This document shows, in pieces, positions 40,466 through 52,400 of a DNA stretch of 64,000 nt. Position numbers and translations under genes: made by a program. The DNA is from Pisolithus tinctorius (Eukaryota; Basidiomycota; Agaricomycetes; Boletales; Pisolithaceae). Position 1 is the stretch's first letter; each line of letters starts with the position of its first letter. A model generated the notes under the pieces. It searched no databases, was not told the origin of the DNA, and saw only the letters and a program-made list of their open reading frames with translations. The DNA is taken from NCBI GenBank assembly GCA_024663395.1, contig JANFAH010000003.1:3658001-3722000 (forward strand), given 5' to 3'.

Positions 40466-41105
40466 TGTTATGCTGACGACTCATATTGCATCATGAATCA
40501 AGTGCAATGTAGCACAAGCATGTGACTGCACGAGAAGTGATGTGTAATTTAACTTCACTAGCGGTGGAACACTAGTCTTGGCCAACTGAAGTCATACTGT
40601 CGAGTCCTTGTGGGTACAGCGAGCAGAGCTAAGGGTGGTTGCAAAGTAGATTTCAAATGAGGAGCTGGTACAATACATGCGGGTTTATATACATATGTAA
40701 AGTACCTGTGGAACAAACATTTGAAAATGTTTAAATGTCCACCCATGTCCTTGTTAAGGCAAGACAAGTCATAGTGAGTCACTGCGCAGCAGGACAACAC
40801 ATATAACTGCATCCACAGGCACAAGGGTAAATGGGGTGAACGGAAGGAAGAGGGACTAACTGTGTATGTGACATATGCAGGGGTAAACATACACCAGGGT
40901 GAATGTGTCACATGACCACGTGGATCAGGGCCACCAGTGGATCATGGAAGGAGGGGGAACGGATGCAATGTCCAGCTATAGTACAATGCAGGGTAGACAG
41001 GGGTCTACCATAAAAGGAAACAGAAAGGGGAAACATACAGAACACAAGTCCAACTGCATAGGCAGTGGCTTGCAGGATAGCAGAATGCCTCTGGAGGCAG
41101 AGCAG
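40466..41105 (-). repeat. E 3' LTR, truncated by F5
   Basis: 640 bp matching 48783 onward. The last 60 bp before the internal region are missing where F5 begins. Confidence 0.85.
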
Positions 41106-41966
41106 TGTCACACACCAAAGGTGTTGTGGACATGGTTACAGCTGACTCTGCCTAACTTGTTGACAAGTTGCACACAGTGCCCGTGCATGCAGATGAAGAC
41201 TAAAGGCCTCATGCATAGAAAGACTGTCAGACATTAACAGTCATCCTTCACACAAGAATGAGTTGTCAGTGCTAAAGAGAAAGGAGGAAGCAAGTTAAGT
41301 GCATGTTAAAGGTTTTTAGTGCCTGTGTATGGCATTCCGGTTTTCGTTGTATCTCCACCATTTCCAAAGATATCAACTCTGTTCCCACACTCGCTTAAAG
41401 TGCTCAGCCCCATGATTCTTCCTTCCAAATTTGGAGAGGATCCTCGTGCCCTGTGCATTTCTACAGCACTCCATCCATCAGATGCTCATTTCACTAAGTC
41501 CATCAATCATGGCCACCTCTTCATCAATCATCTCACTTGTCTCATTTGCCAGAGATAGTGGCTATGTATATCTGCCAGGCGTTCCCACCAGCTTCTGTCC
41601 TGAAGCCCCCTGGTTCATCCTGTTGTTGTCAGCCCTGTCTCGTCCCATGCAGCTTGGTCAGCATGTTCTCCTTGTCAGTATGACTTCCAGAAGGACATTC
41701 TTTGGTTGCCTCAGGTCTGTCACTCAGTTAGAAAGGTCTTATGTGGTCATTTCAGTCTCCCTGGTTGATGAAGCATATGGATTGTTCCTCCCTGCTCCCT
41801 GCACTGTCTTTATTCCAGTCTCATCCATCATTCTTCCTACATTGCAACAGCTGCAGCATAGTCTACTGTCCTCCAGCCTCCCTGATCGCATTCATGACAA
41901 GTATGACATGCATCTTGCCTTCTTACTGCAAGATCCAGCAGAAGACATCCCCCCTTCTCCCCCCCC
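41106..41966 (+). repeat. Repeat F5, inverted and truncated
   Basis: Starts TGTCACACACCAAAGG and covers the ORF-bearing half of F (from about 41319), then stops in a C-run before E coding sequence. The ORF is shifted near 41520 as in F2 and F3. Confidence 0.72.
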
Positions 41967-42030
41967 TCAAGGCCTGAGGTCCTCTGAAGGTGGGTAGAGG
42001 CCTTGAGCTACCCAAGAGTGGATTTCAGAG

Positions 42031-43422
42031 TTAGTTGCCACTGTGAGTTGGGCAGTTAGATGACCAATGTCCAAGGCATGAACATCGGTAGCAGGCAAAC
42101 TGATGAAGGGGATGCTGCCAATCAATGGGAACAAGCCCACCAAGTTCTCTCTTGCTGAGGGCGGAGATAGGAACTGGGATGAAGGGAGTAGCTGGAAGAG
42201 CTCTTGTTGTCTGAAAAGCATAGAAGAGGGCCCTTCCAGCAGAATCTCCTCAGGCCTGAGTGAAAAGGTCAAGCCAGTAGTGTGGGGTGCCATTGAAGGG
42301 GATGGCTGTGAGGGCATTCGCAACAGCCTGGAAGTGTTCTCGACCTTGGCCCGGTATAATCTTCTCCCAGCAATCGCCACACCTCGGTTCGACATCTCCG
42401 TCAGCCTTTCGAGTTCCTCCTTCTCTATGTTGTGATGTTGCTCCGTGACTGGTTTCTTCGTCCTCGACCTTCCATGCTTCCTTTCGGTTAGAGTCCGAAG
42501 GTAGGCTCGGTCTTCCAGGTGCTGCTTGACTCGCCAGAGGGAAGAGCCCATGGACCATGACATTGACAGGGAGTCTGTCAAGAAAGGAGTGGAAGGAGGA
42601 TATTAACAAGGGGCTGTAGTCTTCGTGGACTATCTTGACAATGGCCTCTTGGGTCTTGAGGGCTTCCTGGAGGATGGAAGAACTGGAGCAGTCGATGGCT
42701 TCATAGGTATGGGCCTCAAAGCTACCTTCTGCAGTTCCGACCTGGTTGTACACACGTTTGCTGATCACTTCTGAGCTTCTGAAGATCATAGACAGCATCC
42801 GTAGATGCTCGTGGCATTCTCCTGCTCTCCAGCTGTGTGATTCCCAGTGCTCGAAGTCGTTAAGCAGCCACACGTAACCGAGGAAGAGGCTTGCCTCAGG
42901 AGCCAGCCTGCTGGTGCTTGTGGCAGGGGCTGCAGGGGCTGAGAGGTTGGCCAGTGAGACAGATGGTGCTGGAGCAGATGCACCAGGGCAAGTGACTGGG
43001 GAGGGGGATCTGTAACTGGCTTGGGAGAGAGGAGGGGTGTTGCACAATCTAAAAGAGGCATCATAGCGAGGCTCAGATGGTCCCGAGTGAGTTTTGGACT
43101 TTCCCTTGTGGGCATCCTTGTGGGCCCTCTGTGAAGAGGGGACTGAGCAGATGACCGGGTATGGGTATGGGCACATGGCAGAGGTGACAGAGTCATGAAG
43201 GGGTTGGTAGGCGCCACCATGTGTGGAGTGGGAGGATACCATAGGGGATGGGGAGTGTAGCGCTCTGCAGGGGAGTACTGGTGGTTCTGAGAGGTGTGGT
43301 TGGGTACTGGCATAGCAATCGAAATAGGGATGGGATGGTTCATATGGTTCATTGAAGTCAGCATGGAAGTCATTGTTGAAGTAGTCCGAGCCGGGGTTTT
43401 CAGTGTTGGGGGTGTAGGACAT
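42031..43422 (-). pseudogene. E post-chromodomain extension with CCHC knuckle
   Basis: From ATG 43422 the frame runs 390 codons to TGA 42252, then is open again to TAA 42033-42031. It is in the same frame as the chromodomain, separated only by TGA plus two codons, so both TGAs fit CGA>TGA and the original was probably a C-terminal extension of Pol of about 465 residues. Features in order: Pro/Ser/His-rich part, Ala/Pro linker, a helical region (VWLLNDFEHWESHSW to SFHSFLDRLP), and a terminal knuckle CYRCSCLGHWSSNC (about 42092-42051). The architecture matches the end of A pol. Function unknown; nucleic-acid binding is inferred. Confidence 0.72.
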
Positions 43423-43428
43423 AGTGGT

Positions 43429-43600
43429 TCAGAGGTTGTGGACACACTTGTACTCCCTGAGAACCTCTGGGGCATTTATAAGGTTGTCCTCGCTCTCCCA
43501 ACTATTCTGGGAGTGTGGGTAACTGAGCCACTTGATGAGATAGAGGTATTTTTGCTGCAGGGTTACACCAGGCTCTTTTGACGATGACTTGACCTTGCGC
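43429..43600 (-). pseudogene. E chromodomain
   Basis: Minus-strand frame with YLYLIKWLSYPHSQNSWESEDNL, a chromodomain core with its aromatic residues, ending at TGA 43431-43429. Chromodomains target gypsy integration to modified histones. The upstream part is cut by F3. Confidence 0.85.
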
Positions 43601-45449
43601 TGTGAGTCAAAGTGTGGAATGCTGGTGAAAACCAAACAAATCCAACACAAAAGACAAATAAGAGCAAGTGGTGGTGTGCCTCCATGGAACCTGGAGTGCA
43701 GAGAAACCTAAATGTGGGGGAGACTTCAAGTAGAGGTGCTCCTGGCGCAAGTCATTGATGAGTTATGCAGGAGTAGATGAATGGATGATGACCAAGGAGG
43801 GGATGCTGAACAGAGTGAAGGTGTTCAGCTGAAAGTACCTGGGGGTAATGGACCTTGATAGAATATGCTCCTTGCACAAGTCGATGACAAGTTATGCAGG
43901 AGTGGGGGGGATGACTAAGACTGCTGACTAAGAGGAAGCTTCAGATGATGAAGGATGGCAGATAGACTCTTCTGAATGAGCCTCAACTACCAAGTATACA
44001 AATGATGACAGATGGACCCCTTTGTGGAGCCTCAACTGTCAATGATGAGATATGCTGAGCTGAGCTGAACTGACTGCTGGATTGCTTCTGATTCACTTTT
44101 TGGTAGCTAAGTACATGGGGGTTTATATACTGTGGGGGGAGCATAGCTTGTGACAAACAAGGCACAAACACTTGGTAAGTAATGAGTAAGGACTGAGTAA
44201 TCATGATGAGTAAGTGAGAAATGAAAAGTAAGCAAGCAAAGAAGATTGGTAAGTATTGGCAATGAACGAGTCAAGGATAGTCAAAATATCACAAAATGAG
44301 TTAAATAGAATCAGAAACTGAGTAAGCACACTGATATCACATTAGGGGGTGGTGATGCAAGTTAGATCTCGGCGGAGACATCTCTAGATCCAAAGACAGC
44401 ATGACAGATGGACGGTGTTTCCAGATAGGGAAGTATTAATTCCAGAATTGAAGGGCATGAGTCAGGTGTCAAAAGGGGCTAGGGCATTGGGGGTCTGTGG
44501 GGCAATGAGAGCATATGCAATCATGTCTCCCACCCTTTTGTCCTCTCAGCGAAGTTAACAAAAACTTCATGGACAGGGTTCTGATGGAGGAGGAGGAGAA
44601 GGGGGGATGTCTTCTGCTGGATCTTGCAGTAAGAAGGCAAGATGCATGTCATACCTGTCATGAATGCAATCAGGGAGGCTGGAGAACAGTAGACCATACT
44701 GCAGCTATCGCAATGCAGGAAAAATGATGGATGAGACTGGAATAAAGATGGTGCAGGGAGCAGGGAGGAACAATCCATATGCTTCATCAACTGGGGAGAC
44801 TGAAATGACCACATAAGACCTTTCTAACTGAGTGACAGACCTGAGGCAACCAAAGAATGTCCTTCTGGAAGTCATACTGACAAGGAGAACATGCTGACCA
44901 AGCTGCATGGGATGAGATGGGGCTGACAACAATGGGATGAACCAGGGGGCTTCAGGACAGAAGCTGGTGGGAACGCCTGGCAGATATACATAGCCACTGT
45001 CTCTGGCAAATGAGACAAGCGAGATGATCGATGAAGAGGTGGCCATGATTGATGGACTTAGTGAAATGAGCATCTGATGGATGGAGTGCTGTAGAAACGC
45101 GCAGGGCGCGAGGATCCTCTCCAAATTTGGAAGGAAGAATCATGGGGCTGAGCACTTTAAGCGAGTGTGGGAACAGAGTTGATATCTTTGGAAATGGTGG
45201 AGATATGATGAAAACCGGAATGCCATACACGAGCGCTAAAAACCTTTAACATGCACTTAACTTGCTTCCTCTTTTCTCTTTAGCACTGATGACTTGTTCT
45301 TGTGCGAAGGACAACTGCTAACATCTGACAGTCTTTCTATGCATGAGGCCTTTAGTCTTCATCTGCATGCTTGGGCATTGTGCGCAACTCATCAACAAGT
45401 TAGGCAGAGTCAGCTGTAACCATGTCCACAACACCTTTGGTGTGTGACA
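43601..45449 (-). repeat. Repeat F3
   Basis: 1849 bp, full-length, nearly identical to F2 but without the D solo LTR. Flanks GCGC and ATGC do not match well. TATATAAA on the minus strand lies at about 44130. ORF pieces lie at 45230-44705 with the one-base shift. Confidence 0.75.
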
Positions 45450-47127
45450 ATGCACAAGGGTGAAGCATTCCCAAGTCATTGGCTTGCAACAGAACAGCAC
45501 TGGTGCCAAGTTTCAAGGTGTTGGTATGTAGTACGAAAGGCTTCTGGAGGTCCAGAAGATGAAGAACTGGTTTGGATGAGAGGGCCACTTTCAAGGCTTC
45601 GAAGGCCGAAGCCTGTTTGGGGCCCCAAGTCCATTTTGCATTTTTCTTGGACAGGTCGTGCAGCAGCTGGGTGGTCTGTGAGAAGCTGGAGATAGACTGC
45701 CAATAGAAGTTACAGAAGCTGAGGAAGGAACAGAGTTCCTTCAGGGTTGTCAGAGCAGGCCAAGTCTTGATGGCTTCGATCTTAATCTCCGATGGTTCGT
45801 ACTGACCCTGGCGGATCACAAACCCTAAAAACTCTATTTCTTCAGCTTCGAAGGTACACTTCTTGAGCTTTAGTCAGAGGTGCTCCTTCGCGGCAATCTG
45901 CAAAAACTGGTGGACTGCTGTGCATAGTCCTTCCTTAGTTTTCGAGTGTATGGTGACATCATCCATGAAAATGACAGCCTTCCTCTTGTTTTTGAGTTCT
46001 CTGAACGTGTGGTCCATGTACCTCTGGAAGGTCAGCGGTGAGTTACACTGCCTGAAAAACATTACTGTTGGCTCGAAGAGTCCTCTAGGGGTGATAAAGG
46101 CCCCTTTCCACTCGTCTCCCTCCTTCACCCTTATGTTGGTGAAACCCCAGTGGATGTTGAACTTGGTAAAGTAATGGGAGCCAGCAAGTTCATCCAGGAG
46201 GGTTTTCATGTCAGGGAGGGGGTATGAGTCGATGACTGTATGAGAGTTCAGGTACCAATAATCTTGGATGAGTCTCCTTTTTCCATCTTTCTTTCCTATG
46301 AAAAACACAGGGGCTGCCTGAGAAGATTTCGAGGGGTGGATCTTTCCACACTTGAGATTCTCATTGATGAACTCATCGAGAGCCTTGAGTTTGTCGAGGG
46401 ACAGTGGGTAGATGGCTCCTTTCTTCGGCTGGAAGCCAGGCTTCAAGCATATTTCGTGATCGAGGAAACCTCGATGAGGTGGATGAGGGATTTCTTCTTT
46501 GGAGAAGACTACTGAGAAGTCCTGATATTCTGGGGGCAACTCAACCTCTGCCTGCGCATGCGAAGCCTCGAGTTTCGTGGAGATAGACATGCAGTTTATT
46601 TTGACGGTCCTGGTGAAGTTGGTTCCATGGACACGATTTTTCTTGTCGAGCCCATGGTCAAGTTCTCCCCAGCTGATCAGCTTTCTGGTTGTCCAGCTGA
46701 TTATGGGGTTATGTTCTTTGAGCCAGGGCATACTGAGGAGGAGGGATTCCCAATCTCTGAGCTTGAGGACATATGCACAGATGTGCATGGTCTTTCCCCA
46801 GATCTTGGCTCTGAAGGAAGTGATATGGGTTACCCAGTCTCCGGTCTTGCCTTTGTAGCTTCTAGACTCCCATGGTCTTGCGATCTTTCGTGTCGGGATG
46901 TCGTACTTCTCGACTATAGCAGGATCAATGATGTTTGTTTCGGTGCCCGAGTCGAGGATGGTTTGGACGGTAGCATTTTGTTGGTCAACGAGGTAAGTGA
47001 AACCAGCGATAGAAGTGATTGACATATCTTGTTTGTAATCATACACCTTCTCAGTTTCTATTCTAACCTCGACTTTTTGTGATACTATGGGCTCTTTTCC
47101 TGATGCTACGCCAGGAGAGCCTTTCAA
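45450..47127 (-). pseudogene. pol: E pol: protease, RT, RNase H start
   Basis: Frame from about 47127: protease LDSGTETN, a LLSMPWLKEHNP motif, RT with FFIGKKDGKRRLIQDY and catalytic FMDD (about 45965), then TGA at 45876-45874 in EHL-stop-LKLKKC (expected Arg), and RNase H (LHTNTLKLGTSAVLLQ) to HPCA, where F3 begins. On the other side of F3 the chromodomain follows directly, so the rest of RNase H and all integrase are deleted. Inactive. Confidence 0.85.
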
Positions 47128-48626
47128 AAATCTGGTCGACCTTTCAGTCCACCGTCATCTGTGGGTTCGTCATTCTCACCACAGCAATGGTCAGTTGGTT
47201 CTGAATCTTCCTCCTCTTCAGAATTCTTGTTGAGTTCCTCGAGCATTGCCAGGATGCGGGTATGGAATTTCTGGGCTGAGGAAGACCTATTGTTTGTTGC
47301 AGATGAGGGGCATTTAGACTTCATGTGCCCTGTCTTACCACATCCATAACAGGTAGGAGCTTCGCTCTGTGATCAGACCTTGGATTTCCAATCAACATCC
47401 ATGGCATAAGGGTCTCAGTATGGAAGCTTCAGAGATGAAGAGGATTTTGATCTGTGCAAACCTTGTTCTTGTTTTCACAAGTAGGAGTGGTCTTGGAAAG
47501 TCACCTTTCTGGAGAAGACCTTGAGGGTAGCCATTGCCATGCGCACTGCTGTTGCTTGGCAGATCCAATCTTCTACAGTGTCAGGCTTGGGCCCCAACAT
47601 AAGGATCCACTTGTTGACTTCCTCATTGAGTCCCTTTCCAAAGAACACCACAGCAGTTGTGTCGCAGGTGGAAATTTGGGCTTTGTTGAGGCAGTTGCGG
47701 AAGTCCGTGATGTACTTGTCGAGGGAGCAGTCCCCTTGATGGATGGCAGAGAGGTAGATTAGCGTGGTAGCTTTGGCATCTCCAACTTGGAAGGTTTCTT
47801 TTAGTTTTGCAACTAACTCGTCCCATCCATCGAAGATTTTAAGATCTCCAAGTGCAGTCATATTTTCATTGACATAGGCCTTGGTGAAGGCATGGGCTGA
47901 ACCACTACCCATGTAGGATAGGGTGAATGTGATCTTGGATTGATCTTCATAATAGACATGGTCATTAGTGGCAAGGTAGAGTTTGACACTGCTTAACCAG
48001 GTGGAAAAGTCCTGGTGCACTCCATTGTAAGAGAAGGGTTTGTTCAGGCCGATTTCTTTCAGTCCCCCTCCCTTAGAGTTGTGTTCCTTTCCTTTCTCCT
48101 CAGAACCTCAGGAGGGGCCCTTAGGCCTTACCATGTCTCTTCCAAAGAGCGACTTATAAAATTCAGCAGCCATTTTGGGGGTGACCCTAGTCTGGCTGGT
48201 GAAGGGGTCCTGGATATTTAGTCCAGAGGTTTGGTGGGCGAGTTCTTCTGCCATCTGGTCAGCTGAAGTAGTAGGAAGGTAGATGTCGGTAGATGAAGAA
48301 GTAGTGGGGTCTGCTGGTCCAGCTGTCCCTTGAGTTTCAATGTCCAGGCTCGAAGGCCTGGGCTCACGATAAGAAGTAAAGTTTACAGGTGAGGTCAATT
48401 CTGCTGCTTGCCCAAGTTGGGGCCTTACAGGCAGGCCTTCAAGACCTATACAAGGGTTTGGTGTTTGCACTGAAGGGTGATGAATAAGGGGTCTCGCTTG
48501 GAGAACCTCTTTTCCTTTATGAGATGGTACAGGAGGTTTGAATGAAGAGGCTGCTGATGGAGGCCTCTTACTTCCTTCTTCTTGGCAGTTCAAAGACACA
48601 TTGATGAAGTGGAAGGTTAGTGCCAA
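47124..48626 (-). pseudogene. gag: E gag
   Basis: Single frame from ATG 48626 with four TGAs at 48110, 47477, 47417 and 47375 (first bases), each fitting CGA. It holds a Pro/Ser N-part, a capsid region (DFSTWLSSVKLYLATND, YITDFRNCLNKAQIS) and CCHC knuckle CYGCGKTGHMKSKC (about 47357-47316). Ends TGA/TAG near 47124, overlapping pol. Confidence 0.83.
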
Positions 48627-48769
48627 AGGTTAGGGGCTAGCTCACTGATATTAAACCAGTGGTTCCTGTTAAGGTGGCGGGAGGTGGTCATTTTGCAGGC
48701 TATTTTGCCTAGCAAGGATTCCAGACCACAGGTATCTGAAGGTAATCCAGGCTTTGATGTGTCTGGGTG

Positions 48770-48780
48770 ATTCAAAATCT
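48770..48780 (-). other. E primer-binding site, self-complementary type
   Basis: Minus-strand AGATTTTGAAT begins two bases after the 5' LTR. Its exact 11-nt complement ATTCAAAATCT lies in the LTR at 48975-48965. Confidence 0.7.
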
Positions 48781-48782
48781 TC

Positions 48783-49482
48783 TGTTATGCCAACGACTTG
48801 TATCATGTCACGAATCAAGTGCGATGTAGCACAAGCACGTGACTGCGTGAGAAGTGACATGTAATTTAACTTCACTAGCGGCAGAACACTAGTCTTGGCC
48901 AACTGAAGTCATACTGTCGAGTCCTTGTGGGTACAGCGAGCAGAGCTAAGGGTGGTTGCAAAGTAGATTTTGAATGAGGAGCTGGTATGATACATGTGGG
49001 TTTATATATGTATGTAAAGTACCTGTGGAACAAACATTCAAAAATGTTTAAATGTCCACCTGCATCCTTGTTAAGGCAAGACAAGTCATAGTGAGTCACT
49101 GTGCAGCAGGACAACATGTATAACCATGTCTGTGGGCACAAGGGTAAATGGGGTGAACAGAAGGAAGAGGGACTAACCGCATATGTGACATATGCAGGGG
49201 TAAACGTACACCAGGGTGAACATGTCATGTGACTGCATGGATCAGGGCCACCAGTGGATCATGGAAGGAGGGGGAACAGACACAATGTCCAGCTATAGTA
49301 CAGCGCAGGGTAGACAGGGGTCTACCATAAAAGGAAACAGAAAGGGGAAACATATGGAATGCAAGTCTGACTGCGTAGGCAGCGGCTTGTGGGATAGCGG
49401 AATGCCTCTGGAGGCAGAGTGGTGCACGAGCAGGCCACACGAGAGAGTCTGCAAGAGGGAACAATGTGAGTGCAGTGCAACA
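48783..49482 (-). repeat. E 5' LTR with promoter
   Basis: 700 bp. On the minus strand TATATAAA (49008-49001) precedes the inferred start ATTCAAAATCT at 48975 by 31-33 nt. Confidence 0.85.
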
Positions 49483-49816
49483 TGCTGTAGAAACATGTGG
49501 AGTGGGCAAATCCTTTCCAATTTTGGAAGGTAGGATCACATGGCTGAGCACTATAAGTGAGTGTGGGAATGGTGTCAGTATCTGCAGAATTGGTGGAGAT
49601 ACGTCAAAAACTGGAATGCCATACACAGGCACTTAAGAACTTTTATCAGTGCTTAACTTGCTTCCTTCCTTTTCTTTGGCACTGATGACTTGTTCTTGTG
49701 CAAGGGATGACTGCCAACATTTCTGGCTGTCCTTCTTCACATGAGGGCTATGGTCTTCATCTCCATTCATCAGCTGCATCCATGTCCACCTCACCAAATA
49801 CCTTTGGTGTGTGACA

Positions 49817-50533
49817 CTGGGTCATGGGGGCTGAAGGTGGTTTGTAACTCCAGGACAAACTCCCTCCAGGAGTCCATCCAGAGAGGCCAGTCATTGGGGT
49901 CCTCAACCCCAAGCAAGTCTGGCTTGAACCACCTAAGGCCATGCCTTTAAGGTAGGATTGTGCAAAGATGACTTTGGCATGGTCAGTCCTGAAAGCCCAA
50001 GGTTGGTCTTGGAAGTTTAGCTCACACTGGATAAGGAAAGTGTGAAGCTTCTTGGGATCAGTGCCATTGAAGGTATTGGGCTCACACAGCTTGGTCCTGC
50101 TTGAGGACTCAGGACTAGTGTAGGTGTTGTGGGCCAGTAGCTTGATGGCCCTTGTGAGACTGGCAAAGACCACAACTGTGGGTTCAGTGTCTGGGTCTGG
50201 GAAGTCCAGTTCATCCTCTGGATCATTCTCATCTGGATTATCATCACCAGGCCCATCATCACCAAGACTGTTGCTGGGGTCATCATCATTGGGGTTGTTG
50301 TTGTCATCATTGCCTGGCCCATCATTGGGGATGGGAGTGGTGGGATGACATGGGGTGGGAGTATTGGATGGTCGGGCTGAAAAGCCACTGAAGGGACTAA
50401 TGGGGTTGGGAGAGCACCTAGTGTTACCTAAGGCAGCTAGTGCTGCCTCATGACAAGTACCACTGGCTGAAGCTGATTTGGGGTTGGTGGCAGAGTGGCC
50501 ACAGGGAGGTTGGAAACGAGTTTTAGTAGCCAT
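49817..50533 (-). pseudogene. gag: D1 gag, truncated
   Basis: From ATG 50533: an Asn/Asp/Pro-rich linker (GNDDNNNPNDDD), FNGTDPKKLHTFL, CELNFQDQPWAF and FAQSYLKGMAL, homologous to B1 gag but CpG-stripped, with a frame change after KGMAL. It ends at the F4 boundary in the FSPHDP region. No pol of this copy is present. Confidence 0.8.
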
Positions 50534-50562
50534 GATATAATATTAGACCCACACAAGTGGTG

Positions 50563-50572
50563 AGTCTGAAAT
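50563..50572 (-). other. D1 primer-binding site, self-complementary type
   Basis: Minus-strand ATTTCAGACT, two bases past the LTR, is an exact 10-nt complement of AGTCTGAAAT in the D1 LTR (50784-50775) and in the D solo LTR at 29714. Confidence 0.65.
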
Positions 50573-50574
50573 AC

Positions 50575-51055
50575 TATCAAGTCCATGAAGTCCAGGTTGA
50601 GACCAGACTGGAGACCAAAGCAGGTGTGAGGCTGAAGGGTCAGAAACAGGTGGAGAGCAGAGGTACAGAGGTGGACTGGTTGGACTTAGTGAGTGGAGAT
50701 GCAGCACTATTCCCTTGCATGGGTTTCAGTCCAAGTCCAAGGCCAAGGCAGGGTTATCAGAGTAAACTTAGTTGATTTCAGACTGAGGAAGTAGAGGCCA
50801 AGTATCTAAGAGCTTATACACTAGAAGTAACTATAGTACAGAGACTGGTGATGCCAGTCTCACAAGGATTGCTAAGGTGATTGGTAAGAATGGTATTAGT
50901 AATGTATGACTAAGGTGACTGGAGACTGGGGACAAGGCTGGGCAAGGCTTCAACCAAAATGACATGCACTGCAAGGCAGTGCTTACCACACTAGACCTAC
51001 TGGGTAAGGGGTTGGCAAGGCCAAGTCCAGCTGGGGTTGAGGCACAGCTATGACA
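50575..51055 (-). repeat. D1 5' LTR
   Basis: 481 bp, ends TATCAAGTCC (decayed TGTCAAG-type) and GCTATGACA. Same family as 29400-29926. Inserted in the M integrase. Confidence 0.78.
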
Positions 51056-52128
51056 ATGAATTCCAAAGGTCTTGGAGAGCCAGTCAAGAGTGAGGACATA
51101 TGGCCCCCCATTATCTGTGACAATCTCCACAACAGAACCCCAATGGCACAAAATGTGTTCAAAGATGAACTTTCCAATGGACTTGCCTGTCTCTGTGTGA
51201 AGCATAGCCCATTTGGGATACAGCAAGCTTGGGTGACATAGCAAAAGCCATTTGACTTTGGCATTAAGAATGTGTCCATATATGCCTTGTAGAATAGGGG
51301 TTCAGGAATGGCAACAACTGGCAGAATATGTATGTGATCCAGATGGTGGATCTGGCACTTGTGGTATGATTTAACATACCAATGGATGTCCTGCTCTAGC
51401 ATGGGCCACCAGAAGTGAGTCAGCAAATGCATGCAGGTCAAGAAGATACCCTTGTGCCCCAGCTCATCATGAGCCTAGTGGAGAATTCCAAGGCAGTTGT
51501 GTGGGGGTACCACTAGCTGATGCTGCCTTGGGGCTCCTTCCTCCACAGTTCCCCTCCTTTCATGAAATACCAAGTTGCAAGATGCACTAGGCTTTCTAAC
51601 TCCTCCTCTTCCAACCCTTCTGGAATTTTCTTCATCTCCAAAAACTCCTTCACCACTCTCAACCTCTCCTCTCTCTGCTTTGCTTTTTCTGACCTTGGGA
51701 TTTCAGTCTTGAGGTTTTCTGGTGTCAATTCTTTGGTGGTAAAGGTACCTAGACTCTGTGGCAGGGCAAGGGATGAGCCTGACACAACACTCAGAATTTC
51801 CAGAGGGTAAGGGTGAGACTTGAAACATGGTTCCCTACCATTCAAGAGCTCAATGGTGAAGGCCCCACACTCATCTATCCAATCCTCACAGTCCTCTTTT
51901 CCCTCCTCATCCTCATCTGCTCTCAGCCTCCTTGAAAGTCTGTCTGGCACAGTATGCTTGTGTGCTGGAGTGTGTATGAGCTTGAAATCAAATAGAAGAA
52001 TTCCAGCAATCCAACAGTTGTGTGGCTCTGAAATATCTCTGGGATCAGCTACTGGGATTAAGATTTCTGATGAAGAAATAGATAGTCTGCAGAAGGGCTC
52101 TAGGAGCTCTTTGAGTTTGGTTCATTGA
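51056..52128 (-). pseudogene. Gypsy M remnant: RNase H end and integrase
   Basis: Minus-strand frames: LFDFKLIHTPAHKHTVPDRLSRR (RNase H end), an acidic linker, LVVKEFLEMKK, an HHCC-like part (HFWWPMLEQDIHWYVKSYHKCQIH), then YMDTFLMPKSNGFCYVTQA and EIVTDNGGPYVLTLDWL of the core. This is the same clade as C1. Several frames; cut at 51056 by D1. Confidence 0.77.
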
Positions 52129-52400
52129 CAAGTGGGTTGTAAGGATCTCCTTTCCAGGTCTACAGACCCCTCATGGTGGGCTCCAAAGTGGTGTGAGACA
52201 CAACTTCTGCAAAGTGTGCAACTAGGGGAAAGCTGAAGGGAGAATTCCCTAGGATCATCCCAAGGGGTGCTGAGTGGAAGGAGAAGTCAAGGGCTACTCT
52301 AGAAGGGCTGGGGAATACATGTGAGGATCATGGAATTTAATGCCAACAGGTTGTTGATGTGCAAGCAACTGTGAGTTGGGTATATGGAATTCTGAGAGGC
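52129..52400. other. Unassigned
   Basis: About 270 bp continuing M-like decayed sequence. I could not assign a domain or an element end. Confidence 0.3.

Larger units (their letters stand above)
40466..49482 (-). mobile_element. Ty3/gypsy chromodomain element E
   Basis: LTRs TGTTATGC...GTGCAACA (plus-strand reading) with duplication TGCTG (40461-65 and 49483-87), inserted in F4. Order on the minus strand: 700-bp 5' LTR, self-complementary primer site, gag, pol, chromodomain, post-chromodomain extension, then a truncated 3' LTR. F3 interrupts it and most integrase is missing; F5 replaces the end of the 3' LTR. At least seven in-frame TGA codons and no TAA/TAG were seen in its gag-pol frames. 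Confidence 0.87.
39580..49816 (-). repeat. Repeat F4, split by element E
   Basis: Two parts, 39580-40465 and 49488-49816, joined by the TGCTG duplication of E. Full F ends are present, but about 600 bp including the TATA region are deleted. Its outer flanks do not match: C-family LTR on the left, D gag on the right. This suggests recombination between F copies before E arrived. Confidence 0.72.
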
